From Atrichornis clamosus (Eukaryota > Chordata > Aves > Passeriformes > Menuridae): a stretch of 64,000 nt of DNA. Under the pieces are notes generated by a model that had not been told where the DNA came from, did no database searches, and was given only the letters and a program-made list of their open reading frames with translations. The stretch spans positions 1 to 64,000 of the forward strand of contig WBMZ01008954.1 in the NCBI GenBank assembly GCA_013400975.1, in the 5' to 3' direction. The position numbers and the translations under genes are program-made. Below are positions 55,001-64,000 of the stretch, one piece after another. Positions within the stretch are counted from its first letter, which is position 1. Every line of letters starts with the position of its first letter.

Positions 55001-58000
55001 TTTTGCTCCAAGCAAATGCTGTCAGAAAGACATCTACTGTGTTAATTGGGACTGACTTTGATTGTCGCCCTCCTCTGTCACCCGTTCTCAGTGTCCTGGG
55101 GCTTTGGGTGCCAGGAGAGCCACGGTCCTGGGCTGGGCACATGAGCCAGCGGAACATCCCTGTGGCTTTTCCTGCTGTTGGGCATGGAAGGAAAGATGGC
55201 AGGTACCCCTTGGAGTGGCAGCCGAGCCCTCAGCTGTACTGTGTTAGATCTTGATGTGTAACCTTAAATAACATTGAGTGTTAAACCTTTTGTCAGCATG
55301 TGACTGACTGGATTTACGGCCACCACCCGTGGTGGCAGCGTGGCTGAGGTGTGTTTTCATATATGTGGGACTTTTCTCTCCAGGATCTGGCAGTGGTGGC
55401 ACCTCTGTCTTCCCTCTGACCGTGTCCCCTCCTGCCCACACAGCTGGGGCAGCAAGGGAAGAACACAGGTCTTTAGTAACAGTCCTTTCCTCCCAGTGAG
55501 GAGAGGGGCAGCAGCTCTCCCAAATTCCTGCCTGGGGTCACTGCCCTGCCTGGCAGCCTCTGTGGGAAGAGGAGCTCACTCTGTCTCTGGTTCCACAGCA
55601 AATAAACTCAACGTGTTTTTGCTGAAACGAGTCACTCACCTGTATACTGAGTAAATTACAACTGAATTTACTTTAACAGGTGATGGAAGCATCAGCGTGG
55701 CTTTGAACACAGAATTCTCCCTGATATTTTAGACATAACTGTTGTCAGTGATCTTTAACTTTTTCTTTACCATTGTAATTTGAGAAAATCTTTGTAGAAG
55801 TCAGAAGAGGTTCCTAAAAGGCATAATGCTTAAAAAAGCTTTTCAAAGTGACTTGTTTAATCCCACATTTGATCAAGCCCAAAGGAAATTTTTATTTCAG
55901 ATTTCAGACTCCCTTTTTTCATCTCTCTGTCCCAGGTGGCAAAGCTGGCAGCTGTTTCTTCTGGGCTGCCGTTTGCATGTATTACTGTATATGCAGCATC
56001 AGGAAAGGAACCAAAAAGTCAGCTGGTGAAGCCAGCTCAGGTATGAATCTTCCTGTTTGTTGGTCTTTAAAACAATATTAGGACAATCTGCAGGATACCA
56101 GCTCTTTCCATTGCATTATCTTACCCAGTAACTAATACATAGGAAAGTAATATGTGATAATAAATAACTCCATGTAGCTCAAATAAAACATGAAGTGATA
56201 CAATATTAAATTACTAAAGTTTTATCTCATGTTCATTATTACAGTATTTCCAGACTGAAGTCAGGAAAGGTAAAAGTGGAATACTTACTGATAAGTCTTT
56301 TTCTAATGTACAATTTCTAGTAATACATCCATCTTCCAATTATTCTTCCTCATGCCTTTTCTGTATAAAAGCTACTTTGCCATACTCAGTAATTGTATTT
56401 CTTAGAACCTACACAGTTGTTTTAGTTTTCGTTTCTAAAGAGTTAGGTGAAGTCACACTTGTGTAGAGTCACTTTGGAACTCTAAAAGTTCATCATTCCG
56501 TGTAGAGGTTTTGTTTGCCGTAATGGGAACACCGAGGCTTTGCAGGCTTGAAAAACCCTCTGCAGTGGAACAAGTAATGAGAATAGAGAGCTATCCCTCT
56601 GCTGTACAGTTGTGCCTTTCTTTCCAGCTCCCAATTTACAGTGCCCCCCCTCTGCAATCGAAATACATCGAAGAGCAGCCTGGGCACCTGCAGAAGCAGC
56701 TCTCGGCAGTGCGACAGACAACCGGCCGCTATTTCGGGTGGTGCCAGGTGAGAAACGCCTGCACCCAAAGTCTCCTACAACTCCTCACAGAACTAGACTA
56801 AACCACTGAAAAAACAGCTTGCTGCACCCTGGAGGGGTGTTTTTGCAGGTCCTTGTCTTAGCATACACCAGTAGTTTAGGGTGGAGAAGTGAACCCTTCT
56901 GCAGCAGGAGTTATGTAGGTAAATTCTCACTGGCGGAACTTGATGGCATTTCGGAGTCTGAAATTCCAGGTGCAGTTCGCAGAGAAGGAGCTGCTTCCCA
57001 AAGACCTGATTTAGGTACTTTAGGGAAGACAAAAGGAGTGCATCCCATGGGCCTGTTAAAGCAGGCTACTACTAATGAGTCATGAGAAATACCTCCCAGC
57101 TCTGGTACTGCGTGTGGAGGGAACTGTGACAGCTGTCACTGCTCTCTCACCTGCTGGGAAACAGCAGCTTTACCCTGCCTGTTGGCAGGAGGAGATTTTA
57201 TGCTTGTATTTGGCTCTTACAAAGCAGACCCTACTGTTTGAAAACAGCAAAAAATTCAAAATGTCTTCTTGTATTTTCTGTAAATTATGATTCCATTGGC
57301 CTGTGAAAATTTGTCAATGACTGCATGACTGAAATTCTCTTAAGTTCTAAATCTGTATCAAACTTCTTCATGCCATTAATCATTGAGAGTTCCCGACACT
57401 GAGTAGGAGTGACCTCTGGTGGTACAAATCCGTATTGCTCTTCCAAATAGTTTTCCTGGGAAAGTCTCTAGGGAAGAGAAGATTGTATTTTATAATTGAA
57501 TTTTCTTTTATTACACAGTTGGCATCCAGATGTTCTCCTACTCTACAGTTCCTGAGATGTCAGTTTTGAAAGTGAGCTTTCATTAAAGAGATTTTTTTTA
57601 ATTAATTGTCAGTGGAAGTTTTAAAAATACAAACATGTTTGTCACAAAGGGGGTGGGTGCATCTCTGCACAGCCTCTGTAGAAGGTCACTGATGTGGTTT
57701 GGATGTTTTAAAGTTACACAATATTTCTTTGTCTCGGTGTGCTGAGCCATATGTAAACAGCTACTTTTGCAGAGATTTTACTTTTTGCTTGTTTTTTTTT
57801 TATAGAGTGCTTATATCTTTATTAAAAATGGAATAATGGATTCAATTCAATTTGGAAAAGGTAGGCAAGTCACATATCTGTCTCATTTCATCTGTATTAA
57901 CTCTCAGTAAAATAAAAACTTTCATCTTTATTTCTTAAGTGGGAAATAAAATGACTAATATTGAATTGCTCTGCTTCTTTTTTGTCTTCTTTTTTTTTTT

Positions 58001-61000
58001 TCCAATTCTAAGACGCTTATGTTTACCTGAACAACCCCCCACCAGAATTCCTTCCCAGAGTCAGTGTAATTACGGTGTCAGGCTTAGCTGGTGTGGTGCT
58101 GGCAAGAAAAGGTAGGGTTTGCTTGTTTTCATTATTGGTCTCTGGAATGTGGAGCATGTAATGGTTTTAAGGGTCAGAATACTTTTCTGAAACATTGGCA
58201 GAAACCTGTGTGACTAAAAAATTGTCCTTTCTGGTAAATTGAAGGAACATTATTCATTACTTTTAGAAGCTGGCTAAGAGCTAACAGAGCAGGATTAGAC
58301 AGAGTAATGACACAGTTGTTCTTTTCATTTTTTACAATACTGGAAAACCTAGTTTGGGATTATTTCTCTTTCAGAATATCAGTATCTCCTGCATTTATTG
58401 CTACAACTACTTAGCTTTGCATTTCATTATTGTCTAATTATTCAAAATACTTGGCTTTGTACAGGTTCTAGGTTGAAGAAAATTGCTTATCCATTGGGAC
58501 TTACTGCTGTAGGGTTTTCTGTTTGTTACCCAGCTCAGTCAGTGGTCATTGCTAAGGTAAGTTCCTGCTTTTATCTTTGGTCATTTCCAACATTGTGAGA
58601 CAAGTTTGGATCCTTTAAAACTGGTGCTCCAGTCTGTTGTGCCAACCTTGCCAGAACACTGCTGATCAGGTTTTGATTTCATCTGGAATAGGTGGATTTA
58701 GCATGGGAATGTTTCCTGTGGATTTCTAAAACCAATTTAAACATTATTTAGGATTTGCTTGATGTAAGGAAAATATGCACTAGATCTTGAAAAGTGGGTG
58801 CCTTAGCATGGGGTCAAGCATCTTCTCATGCAAATACAGTTAATTTCATTTGAATGGTCTGTGTATATTTGTACTTTTAAAGCTGTTGCTAAATTATGTT
58901 TTTCTAAAAAAACAGGTAACAGGGAAAAAGTTGTTTTGTGCAAGTCATCAGACCTACGAGGCTGTGAGGTCACTGTGGGCAGAAGAGGAGGCTGCCACCA
59001 AGGTAGGACTTGGGAAGTAACAATAACTCATACATTGAGAAGGACAAAAAGGTCCATTAGAGGGTTAAGGACTGTTCTGGTGATGCTTTACTGGTTGTGT
59101 TAAGCGAGGCACAAAACCCAATCGGATATTTTTGCACTTGGTGTTTAATTGCTGTTACACCTGTCAGACCAACAGACACTGAGGTCCCCTGGGTAGTCCC
59201 ACAGTACATGCAGGGTGCACAAGAGAAGAATGAGTTTCTCTTAGATCTCATCTTTTATCTTGACATAACAAATGCATTCTGATTCAAGCTTTGCTCTTAA
59301 GCAGCCCCTGAATTTAGGATTACAGTAGGTAGGACTGGTTTATTCTTCTACAACCCTTCCAGGAAGTCTGTTTTTAATTACCCTGTGATATGACTTGTCC
59401 ATGTCTGATTTATATTTTCTCCTTGTCCTGTCCTCATTGCAGCCATAGTGAATAAATGGTCAGTAACATCTTATTATTGACCTATTACATATGGAAAAGT
59501 TATCATGGGTTTTGACATTCTCTTCTCCTGTATAACCTTGTCTTACAGAGCAGGTTTTCTAACTCTGACATAATTCTCATTCTCCTCTGAATTTTCTTCA
59601 GTTTCTCTGCTTTTTCTGGTTTTAAGGGATTTTGTGTGTGTTTGTGTTGTTTGTGGTTTTTAAGTGAAATGGTCAAAATAGGACACAGTGAACAGCTGAG
59701 GCCTTGCCAGCAGTGAGCAGGGGGGAATATTAACCTCCTGTAAATGACATACGGAATTTGGGTTAGTAATCCCAGAATTAAATATGTTTTTTATCCAACC
59801 TGGAAAGGTTTTTTCCTCAAGTGGAAATTTATAAATACTTCCCTGAGTAAAATTTCAGCTTTGCACGGGAATTTTTTTTTTCTCTTTTCAAAGAAAATGA
59901 AAGTTTCCCAGTTATATTAACATGTAGAAGTATTTTGCTTTGAATTTGCAGTGCTCATTGGCACACAGTCCTCACCTTTTATTTCCTCTGAGAAGCCCAA
60001 ATGGAATTCTGAGTTTTGAAAATGAGATTCAGATAAGTGTCATTAAACTGATAACGAAACAAGAATTGATGTGGTATAGACACTTTCATTAACTTCATTT
60101 TTTTTCCCTGAGTGGAGTCTATTCCCAAGACATATTATTTTTCATTGCTATGGTGTTACCGTGACTTACCTCTCCACCTTCTGCTAACTGGGGGTAGTAA
60201 GTGCTCTGTGAAAACTCAGTGCTATTTCAGTCTTGTGTAAGGCTAAAGGCTCCTCGCCTGGAAATGAGCTTGGGAAGGACTTGGAGGGTCTCAGACTAAA
60301 GTGTGTACTTGTGACAAATTGCCTTGCACACAAAGTTAAAGTTAGGCTGTCTCATTTTACTTTTTCCCTTGTGTACAGTGACTTGTTGAATATCATTGTA
60401 TGATGTCATAACTGAAAATACTTCCATAAAAGATAAGCTTTCAGACTTGAAAGCTTTATTTTACAATAATGTATTAAGCATACACCCATGTGCATTCTTT
60501 TATTAATGTTTGGTTCACAGCTGCAGCAAGAGTCAAAACCAATTATGCAAGAAGATAAGAAAAAGAAAGGAATTTCTTGTACCAAACCTGAGTCTGCTGT
60601 TGAGTCAAGATCATTTAACAGAACAGAATCTTTTCCAGTAGAGTGTTGGAGTAATGAAGATCCAGTGCCTTCATCAGGTGAATTCAACATTTCAAGTATA
60701 ATCTCAGGGCAACTTGCAAATCCAATTAGTTGATTTAATTTTGTACTTACTCGTGCTCTAAAATGGAGCAGACTGTCACTGCATATTATTCTTGAGAGCA
60801 TATATTACATGCTGTCATTTAATACACATTCCAGAGCCTCAGGGAGGTGATAATTTTCTCAGTGTGGACCCTGTCACAGTATCAGAATTATATATTTGCT
60901 CTTCTCTCTCAATAATGTCAGAGAACCAATATTAATGTAAACCAGGTTCTTTTATAGGCCAAAATAAGGAATAATCCCAATGCAAAACACACAACAAGGT

Positions 61001-62336
61001 TTTAATTTGGATTATAATTAGAAAATGGAGGTCTCAAATGAATTTCATTACTTTTAGCCTCTGCAAACAATCCTGAGATGATACACAGTGGAATGAAAAA
61101 GAGGAATGTGTAATTGAGAAATGAAACATTGGACTTTATTTTGCTAGGTTTTCTACTGTGGTTCCTTGTGCATTTTAAGTGGTTGAGATAATCAACTAGA
61201 TCATGTATTTAACATCCAAAAATTCCGTAGTCCAATTGGTAAGAGAAAATAGTGGAATTACCTATTAAAGGAGAGCTAAATTTATTTCAAAATATGGTTA
61301 CCTTCTGTAATCGCAATTTTTGAATTTTTTTTGTTACTGAAACTTGCTTACTTCTCTTTATTGTGTTCTTTACCAGAGGGTTTTTTTCTGGAAAGCAAGT
61401 AGAACATATTTGAGTGAGGGTTTTAATATTTTTCCCTCTACTTTAACTATAGTATACATTCCCATCTCTGCTTTGCACCTTTTTCTGATTTTGTGTGTGG
61501 AATGCTTTGATCTGTTTTTACATTTGCTCCAGGCCAAACTGCCTTTATTGGGTTTGTGTATGTAGATCTGTCTTTGCTCTCATAGGTGGAATTAGTTCAT
61601 GTCCCTAACACAGCCAAAAATATCCATGCCCTAAATGAATCTGTGTTGTCAGAGATGTTTGTTTTCTCTAGTCCAAATGGGGCAAAGCTTTCAGGAGAAT
61701 GTAACACCCTTCGTTAAAGCAGCTGATGTAGCTGGAAAAGAAGCAGATTAGGAACAGAAGACACAGCCCTAGAAACCAGCCTTTATATTCCCTTGGATCC
61801 TCTGGAATTGCAGTATCATTAAATATGACGGTGGGAGGGTTCAGTAAAGTTAGTTCATGTTGTGTGGCAGTCATGAAGTGAAACCAGGTAAGGGTGTTTG
61901 TCTTCATTTGGAATTCTTCCCATCTGGCACCAGCTTCTGGGAAGATTGGCAGGGTTGGCTTTGGGACACAGCTCTGCTCCTGGGAGTAGGGGGCAACAAA
62001 GACTGGAGATCTTTTCCTGTGCCCCAGACCTTGGGCAGAGCATCACTATTTCTCCTCTCATCTGCTGTGTTCAGGAAATAGTGCTGGAGAGAGTTGGAGG
62101 AGGTCCACATTCACTGCAGTGCTCAGCATTCCAACATTCCTTCTTCCTCCTGTCACGTTTTAACACCCTTTGAACTAGAACACACAGCTCAAATGTATGC
62201 ATGTTTTATAACCATATGTCTTTAATATCTCTTACCAGGAACAGTGAAGACAACAAAATTTAAGCCCGATCCCAAACTTACAGACCATGGCCAGTCCAGC
62301 CCAGAAGATGTGGATATGTACAGTACCAGAAGCTAA
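52022..62336 (+). CDS. APOOL: APOOL / MIC27, MICOS complex subunit, complete, 9 exons
   Basis: APOOL is an inner-membrane cardiolipin-binding subunit of MICOS, which builds crista junctions. Nine exons (12, 105, 120, 55, 99, 92, 87, 157, 98 nt) join in frame to 274 codons plus stop, near the human length of 268 as I recall it. The N-terminus is hydrophobic (about 8-25), followed by QLVKP..QLPIYSAPPLQSKY, EEQPGHLQ, NGIMDSIQFGKDAYVYL, a Gly-rich membrane segment (114-128, VSGLAGVVLAR), a second (138-160) ending CYPAQSVVIAKV, a charged linker and the conserved end DPKLTDHGQSSPEDVDMYS. This end and NGIMD exclude the paralogue APOO/MIC26. The ATG at 52022 has a strong context (A at -3, G at +4) in a CpG island and gives MAAK, the expected short start. 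Confidence 0.96.
52034..55935 (+). other. APOOL: APOOL intron 1
   Basis: A 3.9-kb intron, GC-rich at its start and AT-rich afterwards, with a GC-richer patch at about 55060-55640. No other gene is supported. Confidence 0.85.
55936..56040 (+). CDS. APOOL: APOOL exon 2
   Basis: Acceptor ctctctgtcccag, donor CTCAG|gtatga, phase 0 to 0. It encodes the hydrophobic N-terminus (LAAVSSGLPFACITVYAA) and the conserved SQLVKPAQ. Confidence 0.93.
56041..56627 (+). other. APOOL: APOOL intron 2
   Basis: A 587-bp AT-rich intron. I see nothing else in it. Confidence 0.85.
56628..56747 (+). CDS. APOOL: APOOL exon 3
   Basis: Acceptor gcctttctttccag, donor TGCCAG|gtgaga, phase 0 to 0. It encodes LPIYSAPPLQSKYIEEQPGH, the family signature, and ends GWCQ. 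Confidence 0.96.
56748..57805 (+). other. APOOL: APOOL intron 3
   Basis: A 1.06-kb intron ending in a long T run and tatag. No gene or repeat seen. Confidence 0.85.
57806..57860 (+). CDS. APOOL: APOOL exon 4
   Basis: Acceptor gtttttttttatag, donor AAAAG|gtaggc, phase 0 to 1. It encodes SAYIFIKNGIMDSIQFGK. Confidence 0.95.
58013..58111 (+). CDS. APOOL: APOOL exon 5, first membrane segment
   Basis: Acceptor tttttccaattctaag, donor AAAAG|gtaggg, phase 1 to 1. It encodes AYVYLNNPPPEFLPR and the Gly-containing hydrophobic stretch VSVITVSGLAGVVLA. Confidence 0.95.
58112..58464 (+). other. APOOL: APOOL intron 5
   Basis: A 353-bp intron; nothing else seen. Intron 4 (57861-58012) and intron 6 (58557-58915) are similar and also empty. 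Confidence 0.85.
58465..58556 (+). CDS. APOOL: APOOL exon 6, second membrane segment
   Basis: Acceptor tggctttgtacag, donor GCTAAG|gtaagt, phase 1 to 0. It encodes RLKKIAYPLGLTAVGFSVCY, the basic anchor and second hydrophobic stretch. Confidence 0.95.
58916..59002 (+). CDS. APOOL: APOOL exon 7
   Basis: Acceptor ttctaaaaaaacag, donor CCAAG|gtagga, phase 0 to 0. It encodes VTGKKLFCASHQTYEAVRSL and an acidic end (WAEEEAATK). Confidence 0.94.
59003..60520 (+). other. APOOL: APOOL intron 7
   Basis: A 1.5-kb intron; no gene or repeat recognised. Confidence 0.85.
60521..60677 (+). CDS. APOOL: APOOL exon 8, charged linker
   Basis: Acceptor atgtttggttcacag, donor TCATCAG|gtgaat, phase 0 to 1. It encodes a Lys/Glu/Ser-rich linker (QEDKKKKGISCTKPESAVES) with little similarity to human APOOL, a known variable part of the family. 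Confidence 0.88.
60678..62238 (+). other. APOOL: APOOL intron 8
   Basis: A 1.6-kb intron. A GC-richer patch at 61870-62130 has short open frames without similarity. No gene supported. Confidence 0.8.
62239..62336 (+). CDS. APOOL: APOOL exon 9, conserved C-terminus and stop
   Basis: Acceptor atatctcttaccag, phase 1, stop TAA 62334-62336. It encodes FKPDPKLTDHGQSSPEDVDM and YSTRS, the conserved APOOL tail. Confidence 0.96.
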
Positions 62337-64000
62337 GCCAAGGCTGATGACAAACTGCAAAATGTTACAGATAAGGGGGAGGGAAGAAGGGAAGGAATAC
62401 TCTTTACAATACATACTCTGTGAGGTATAATTTAATCAGATATTTTCTTATCTCCCGATTTGTATTATTGACTTCCATGATTCTGTTTAGTGCTTATTTT
62501 GTCTCTGACTCCTGATAAGCAATGGGAATTCACTCATTGTCAGTGTCATCAGTGAGACACTGAGAGAACAAGATTTGTCAGTGTCTTCTCCCAGTGAGGT
62601 TTCTCTGTGCCAAACTTGTTAATAAATGTCACTTCACAAAGGATATTTGAAAATGCAAACATATCTTTGCTTCAGCTCAGATGTTCATTGATCTGAAAGA
62701 GGAATGTGATGGATGGGGTTTGTGGAGGCTCCTTTGTCTTTTTTCTTTCAGCTCTGGAATGAAGTGCAAGTTTCTGCTGGTCTGAGTACCCTTCAGATCT
62801 CCATGGTTGTATCATGTGAATAGCATTGTCTTCAGTGCTTGTGTAAACGAGTCACTTCTTTCATTACAAAACAATTTGTTGTTGTTTGCCTCTTCCACAA
62901 AGGTGAATGGAAACAGCTCCTTGTCCTGCACACCTCTGGTGTGTTCAAATGTCACTGAGGTTGGGAAAAAACACACAACTGATCTCTAAGCATCCTTTAT
63001 AGATTAGGCATCAGTTTCACTACTTCTAATACTTTGAAGAACTGTGTATAAATTGCTTGATCCGTGAAACTGATACTAAGTTTATATAAAAATCATCAGA
63101 AATGTTTAGGAAGTTGGAAATCTTCTGTTGTTTCAAGGTTTAAACTGCTGACAAGAGACTAAAATTGCAGCCAGCTTTTTCTTCCCACAAGTTTATGTGC
63201 AATACCCATTGATCTTGGTAGGATTTCTGTGAAATTCTGTATTTTTCCATAAGAATGAAATTAGGAATTAAGTTTCCTAGGATGAAACTTTGAAACACTG
63301 CTTTTATCATTGTGTATATCACTGTATTTCTATTTATCCTCCATTTCTCTGTTACCTTTCAATTAATGAGAATATGGGCTTTGCTGTAAAATTGAGGGGG
63401 GAAGCAAGAAGAAACCATAAGAACAGTTTGGCTGGAAGGCTAAAACCTGAAATGCTGCTATTCTCAGCACTGGGATGTGATGGGATATTTGCTCCTGCTC
63501 TCCAAAAGAAGAGATTTCACAGCCTGATTCCCTGTTCCAAGGCTGCTAATGCAAAGGAAGTGAAATACAGGCAGACAGAATTCCTGGTGTGCCTGTGGGG
63601 CTGAGCAGAAGTTGGGAGGAGATGCTGCAGGATGGAATGTGCACAAGGCACAAATGGTGAATGAGCAAAAGAAGAAGGAAAGCTTTTAGGATGGTTCAGG
63701 AACAGATTCATATTTTAAAATCCAGATTTCAGGTGAAGTGTTGGACTTTGTTACACAGAGTCCAGTGAAAGGTGAAGTCAGAAAACATGAAATTTAAAAG
63801 GAAGAATTCTCTTAGTTAAACTTGCTTGGCACAGCCGAGAGGATTTAATGTGTTTTGTTTCTATAATCATCTCTTAAGGCCCAGGCAACTGTCAGAATTC
63901 AGGCAGCAATCAGAGGATATTAAATCAACCTCCAGGGAGCTCCTGGACATGACACATTTAGTGTTTCATCACAGGGAGAGGAGTAGAAAAATTAGATGGC
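62337..64000 (+). other. APOOL: APOOL 3'UTR and downstream flank
   Basis: AATAAA at 62621 would give a 3'UTR of about 300 bases. The remainder to the window end is AT-rich with a GC-richer patch at 63400-63650 that might be an old repeat. I recognise no further gene. Confidence 0.6.
62621..62626 (+). terminator. APOOL: Poly(A) signal AATAAA, candidate for APOOL
   Basis: A canonical hexamer 285 bases after the stop codon. Other sites further downstream are possible. Confidence 0.55.

Noticed and set aside
61857..62173. Overlapping short open frames in APOOL intron 8
   Set aside because: Different frames and strands, no similarity; a GC-richer intron patch.

Overview
The window is vertebrate nuclear DNA, almost certainly from a bird. 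Evidence for this is AT-rich sequence with widely spaced GT-AG exons, a CpG-island promoter, and several fragments of the CR1 LINE with its typical 3' end (the 'TTTGGGTTGGAAGGGACCTTAAAG' region and its complement). The style of the CR1 copies suits a neoavian or passerine bird. I see no bacterial-type operons, CRISPR arrays, tRNA or rRNA genes.

There are two protein-coding genes, both on the + strand and arranged head to tail. (1) Positions 1-51680 hold the 3' half of a CNK-family scaffold gene (connector enhancer of kinase suppressor of Ras), most similar to CNKSR2 but clearly diverged. Thirteen coding exons (2653-44835) encode the last 626 residues: a Ser/basic linker, a PH domain, a conserved Trp-containing segment, a C-terminal helical region and a PDZ-binding terminus (ETHV). 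The SAM, CRIC and PDZ exons must lie upstream of the window. A 3'UTR of up to 6.8 kb follows, ending near an AATAAA at 51658. (2) Positions 52022-62336 hold a complete nine-exon APOOL (MIC27) gene of 274 codons, encoding a cardiolipin-linked subunit of the mitochondrial MICOS complex. Its CpG-island promoter starts within about 350 bp of the end of the upstream gene and contains a GC-rich degenerate minisatellite. The last 1.7 kb is APOOL 3'UTR and flank.

The pairing of genes is informative. In human, CNKSR2 lies in Xp22 near APOO, while APOOL lies in Xq21 with no CNK gene known beside it. A CNKSR2-like gene next to APOOL looks like the second copy of an ancient duplicated block, kept here and lost in mammals. 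By known synteny (human Xq21 to chicken 4p), the window should lie on the chicken chromosome 4 / passerine 4A homologue; this is inference.

The two proteins have no shared pathway: one is a plasma-membrane/synaptic Ras-Arf scaffold, the other a crista-junction protein. Their link is positional. Other points worth attention are a non-AG acceptor (or frame break) at 3969-3971, a two-exon cassette not known to me from CNKSR2, a possible internal PH-only start, and a perfect 20-bp hairpin in an intron. I found no unknown multi-gene system.
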